Assembly: GCA_965232485.1 (NCBI GenBank)
Contig: OZ246975.1
Span: 992,001-1,056,000, forward strand
DNA length: 64,000 nucleotides
Reading direction: 5' to 3'
DNA from: VXPQ01 sp965232485
GTDB lineage: Bacteria; Bacteroidota; Rhodothermia; Rhodothermales; VXPQ01
Shown here: one piece after another, positions 62,251 to 64,000 of the stretch
Layout: each line of letters opens with the position of its first letter
Numbering within the stretch: position 1 is the first letter of the stretch
Position numbers and translations under genes: made by a program
Notes under the pieces: model-generated
What the model was told of the DNA's origin: nothing
Seen by the model: only the letters and a program-made list of their open reading frames with translations
The model's database searches: none

Positions 62251-62925
62251 TCAAAAAATGGAAAGAAGGAGAAACGTGACAGAAGCAACCAGGAGCGCAA
62301 TGCCGCCGCCGTACGAGACCGCCACGAGGAGTATGACGTTATCAGGAGCATGCTCCGTCACGAGGCGAATCGCGTAGGCGAGAAGCGCTATGTACGCTAT
62401 CTCGAACAGGTTCAGGGTCCGCAGGATATAGAGGGCCCACATAGATCCCTCGTCGATTCCCACGAGGCTCAACACGGAAAGCGGGTAAAAAAATGTGTCC
62501 GAGCCCGGAAAAGAGAGCATCCAGACAAGACGGACGATCTCCGCCGCAACCCATACGATCTCCGCCAGCATGGCGGCATGAAAAAGGCTGATAAATCGCA
62601 CCTTCCATGCGATGATCGCAGCCCCGAGGGCAAGGCACGCCGTCGCAAAACCGACCTTTGCGAGCACGTACAGCGGCATCGTGGCGTACCCTATCCAGCG
62701 CAGCGCCCCCCTTGCTTCGGGAAGTTGCATAATGCCCCCTTCGGGCGGCGCCGTCTGCACATATTCGCTGCTTACCCAATTGACGGTCGCGTACAGCGAC
62801 GCATAACCGACCAGGAGCACCCATAACACCCATTTATCGGAACGTTTTTTCGGCTCGCCGCCTTGCGGCGCAGCCCACCCGCTGGAACGGGGCGCGGCTT
62901 GCGCCGCATCATTTCCATACGTCAT
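62251..62925 (-). CDS. Multi-spanning membrane protein of the bacteriocin locus
   Basis: A 224-residue protein with about five hydrophobic spans (VLWVLLVGYASLYATVNWV, then YVLAKVGFATACLALGAA, MLAEIVWVAAEIVRLVW, LFEIAYIALLAYAIRLV and a last span ending LLLSIF). No family is recognised with confidence. The ATG at 62925 follows an SD-like AGAGGTG; the frame is open further upstream over the peptide gene without similarity. Its place between the peptide genes and the exporter suggests immunity or maturation. It is cytoplasmic-membrane located. Confidence 0.75.
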   Translation of the reverse strand: MTYGNDAAQAAPRSSGWAAPQGGEPKKRSDKWVLWVLLVGYASLYATVNWVSSEYVQTAPPEGGIMQLPEARGALRWIGYATMPLYVLAKVGFATACLALGAAIIAWKVRFISLFHAAMLAEIVWVAAEIVRLVWMLSFPGSDTFFYPLSVLSLVGIDEGSMWALYILRTLNLFEIAYIALLAYAIRLVTEHAPDNVILLVAVSYGGGIALLVASVTFLLLSIF

Positions 62926-63034
62926 TGCAAAACACCTCTGATGTATCTGTATTTCGAAGGATATAGCCGCCGACGCCTCATTCCTCGGCGGGACATGCGA
63001 AAAAGGCTTCCTCGGGAAAAAGCCGGCCCGGAAC

Positions 63035-63067
63035 GCGGGGGCGGATGCGGAATGCACCCGCCCCCGC
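63035..63067 (-). terminator. GC hairpin after the second peptide gene (attenuator-like)
   Basis: GCGGGGGCGG (63035-63044) pairs perfectly with CCGCCCCCGC (63058-63067) around a 13-nt loop. It begins 7 bp after the peptide stop on the minus strand, and a GGCTTTTT run follows further on. It may lower transcription of the export genes relative to the peptides. Confidence 0.5.
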
Positions 63068-63073
63068 CATTCC

Positions 63074-63244
63074 TCAACTTCGGCACAGCACATAGCACAG
63101 AAGCTCTCGCGGGACGTACGGATAAAACGGACCGGGGCCAGAACATATGACCAGGGCCAGAATGCCGCGCAGGGATTTCCCGTCGCACGGAGCGCGGGCG
63201 CCGCCGAGCACAGCGGACATTTGGATTGCATCCAGGATTTTCAT
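63074..63244 (-). CDS. Double-glycine-leader peptide 2 (bacteriocin-like)
   Basis: A 56-residue peptide beginning MKILDAIQMSAVLGG. The Gly14-Gly15 pair ends a leader of the type cut by C39 exporters. The mature part (about 41 residues) starts ARAPCDGKSLRG and has four cysteines (in APC, VIC, LLC and VLC) and a Pro/Gly-rich middle. A good SD-like AAGGTGAT precedes the ATG at 63244. It follows peptide 1 by about 48 bp and precedes a hairpin. It is too short to be called by many gene finders. The exact activity is unknown. Confidence 0.65.
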   Translation of the reverse strand: MKILDAIQMSAVLGGARAPCDGKSLRGILALVICSGPGPFYPYVPRELLCYVLCRS

Positions 63245-63292
63245 GGCGATCACCTTCAGGTTTGGTTAGTTTGGGTTGGATAACGAAACGGG

Positions 63293-63517
63293 TCAGCTCT
63301 TTGCGAGCCGGCAAACCACATAGCCTCCCGCGGCTCCGGCGACCACGCCTATGCCGGTAACGACGGGGACCACGCCGCCCGAGGCAAGCCCCGCCGCAAA
63401 TGCCCCGGCGATCATGCCTATGGATATGGAGGACGGAATCATCACGCCGATCCTTTTCCAGATGTTGTCGCAACGGCCTCCCGTGAGCTGCATTTGCTCG
63501 ATGGTTAGTGTTTTCAT
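63293..63517 (-). CDS. Double-glycine-leader peptide 1 (class II bacteriocin-like)
   Basis: A 74-residue peptide with leader MKTLTIEQMQLTGG and a likely cut after Gly14. The mature part (60 residues) starts RCDNIWKRIGVMIP. It continues with a Gly/Ala/Val-rich hydrophobic helix with GxxxG-like spacing (GMIAGAFAAGLASGG and TGIGVVAGAAGG), ending YVVCRLAKS. Two cysteines near the ends could form a disulfide. This is the layout of membrane-active class II bacteriocins. The ATG at 63517 was chosen because the leader begins there; a longer open frame upstream is the shadow of the neighbouring gene. Confidence 0.72.
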   Translation of the reverse strand: MKTLTIEQMQLTGGRCDNIWKRIGVMIPSSISIGMIAGAFAAGLASGGVVPVVTGIGVVAGAAGGYVVCRLAKS

Positions 63518-63567
63518 GACTTTTCGTTGGTTAAAAGGGTTTTTGAAATAACACCGGTTCGGCGGCG

Positions 63568-64000
63568 TCAAGACGTCCCCATGCGCAGAACGACCGCGTC
63601 GTCCATCCGCATCTCTCGGGCGCACAGCACGATGTCGAACCAATGTTTCATGAGTGTTCCATATGCGCCGACCAGATCGCGCAAGCGCGACCTGCGTTCG
63701 GCGGCATTGCCGATCAAATCGACCGGCGCATCGCATTCCCGCCGCGTCGCAAACTGCTCCAGCGTCTCCGCAAACCGCCTCAAATCCGCTCGCATGGTCG
63801 GAATCGATCCGGCAGGGCCCGACAAGGCCTGCTCGATGTGCAGCATCGACATCCCTATGGACCGCTCTACCGCGGCCCGGCATGTCATGTTGAAATCGGG
63901 CTGCTCCAGCGCGGCGTACTCCACGAGACGTTTTCCGAGATCGTACAGCCTTCGAGGAAGCGGGTCGGGCTGCGCAACTCCCCATTCCGCAATCAGGACC
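63568..64000 (-). CDS. Hypothetical helical protein, partial (runs off window)
   Basis: The frame is open from the window edge to a stop at 63568, giving at least 143 residues of C-terminal sequence (for example RRLYDLGKRLVEYAALEQPD and LRDLVGAYGTLMKHWFDIVL). It looks alpha-helical with no membrane segment. No family is recognised. It lies 50 bp upstream of peptide 1 on the same strand, so it may belong to the bacteriocin operon. An internal GTG start at about 63924 cannot be excluded. Confidence 0.6.
   Translation of the reverse strand, partial: VLIAEWGVAQPDPLPRRLYDLGKRLVEYAALEQPDFNMTCRAAVERSIGMSMLHIEQALSGPAGSIPTMRADLRRFAETLEQFATRRECDAPVDLIGNAAERRSRLRDLVGAYGTLMKHWFDIVLCAREMRMDDAVVLRMGTS

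Noticed and set aside
62926..63231. N-terminal extension of the membrane protein containing several cysteines
   Set aside because: It overlaps the double-glycine peptide gene in another frame and lacks a ribosome-binding site. The ATG at 62925 has an SD-like sequence.

Overview
The window looks like high-GC chromosomal DNA from a Rhodothermota/Bacteroidota-type bacterium, possibly a marine member of the Rhodothermales. This rests on gene content, not on a marker gene. At least six large secreted proteins end in the type IX secretion sorting domain (a YPNPFNP motif, then a VYDxLGREV-like segment and a terminal Arg/Lys-rich strand). A PorV/PorQ-family outer-membrane protein is present, as are two TonB-dependent receptors with an N-terminal carboxypeptidase-like domain. 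No tRNA, rRNA or CRISPR array was seen.

Layout. 0-4.2 kb: a TonB receptor and the start of its secreted partner. 4.5-11 kb: a carbon-catabolic block with a zinc alcohol dehydrogenase, CoA-acylating (methyl)malonate-semialdehyde dehydrogenase, an IolC-type kinase, a LacD-like aldolase and a UxaE-type epimerase. The kinase, aldolase and dehydrogenase together form the lower half of myo-inositol breakdown. Five copies of a 19-21 bp motif sit in the spacers of this block. 11.3-22.6 kb: L-rhamnose use (rhaEW-lutA-lutB-lutC, rhaB and a remnant of rhaI), interrupted by a subtilisin-like protease with a leucine-rich-repeat array. In this route L-lactaldehyde becomes L-lactate and then pyruvate inside one operon.

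22.6-27.2 kb: a methyltransferase followed by a four-gene ATPase/TOPRIM-like/ATPase/PIN island, bracketed by copies of the 3' end of the methyltransferase gene. 27.3-43.6 kb: type IX cargo proteins, including a GH13 amylase, a GH53 galactanase and a starch-binding-type protein. Also here are a TIGR02757-family protein, a coiled-coil repeat protein and a HicB-like antitoxin remnant. 43.9-47.5 kb: a second island (DUF262, ATPase, unknown protein), bracketed by a 38-bp repeat copied from the adjacent PorV-like gene.

47.4-57.0 kb: an apparent operon of PPIase lipoprotein, TonB receptor, large secreted protein and PorV-like protein. 57.5-59.4 kb: a GH13 lipoprotein. 59.5-64 kb: a probable bacteriocin locus with two double-glycine-leader peptides, a multi-spanning membrane protein, a membrane-anchored thioredoxin-like protein and a C39-peptidase ABC exporter.

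The most interesting parts are the two repeat-bracketed, defence-like islands and the bacteriocin locus. Start codons are uncertain for several secreted proteins, because their frames extend far upstream of the signal peptide.
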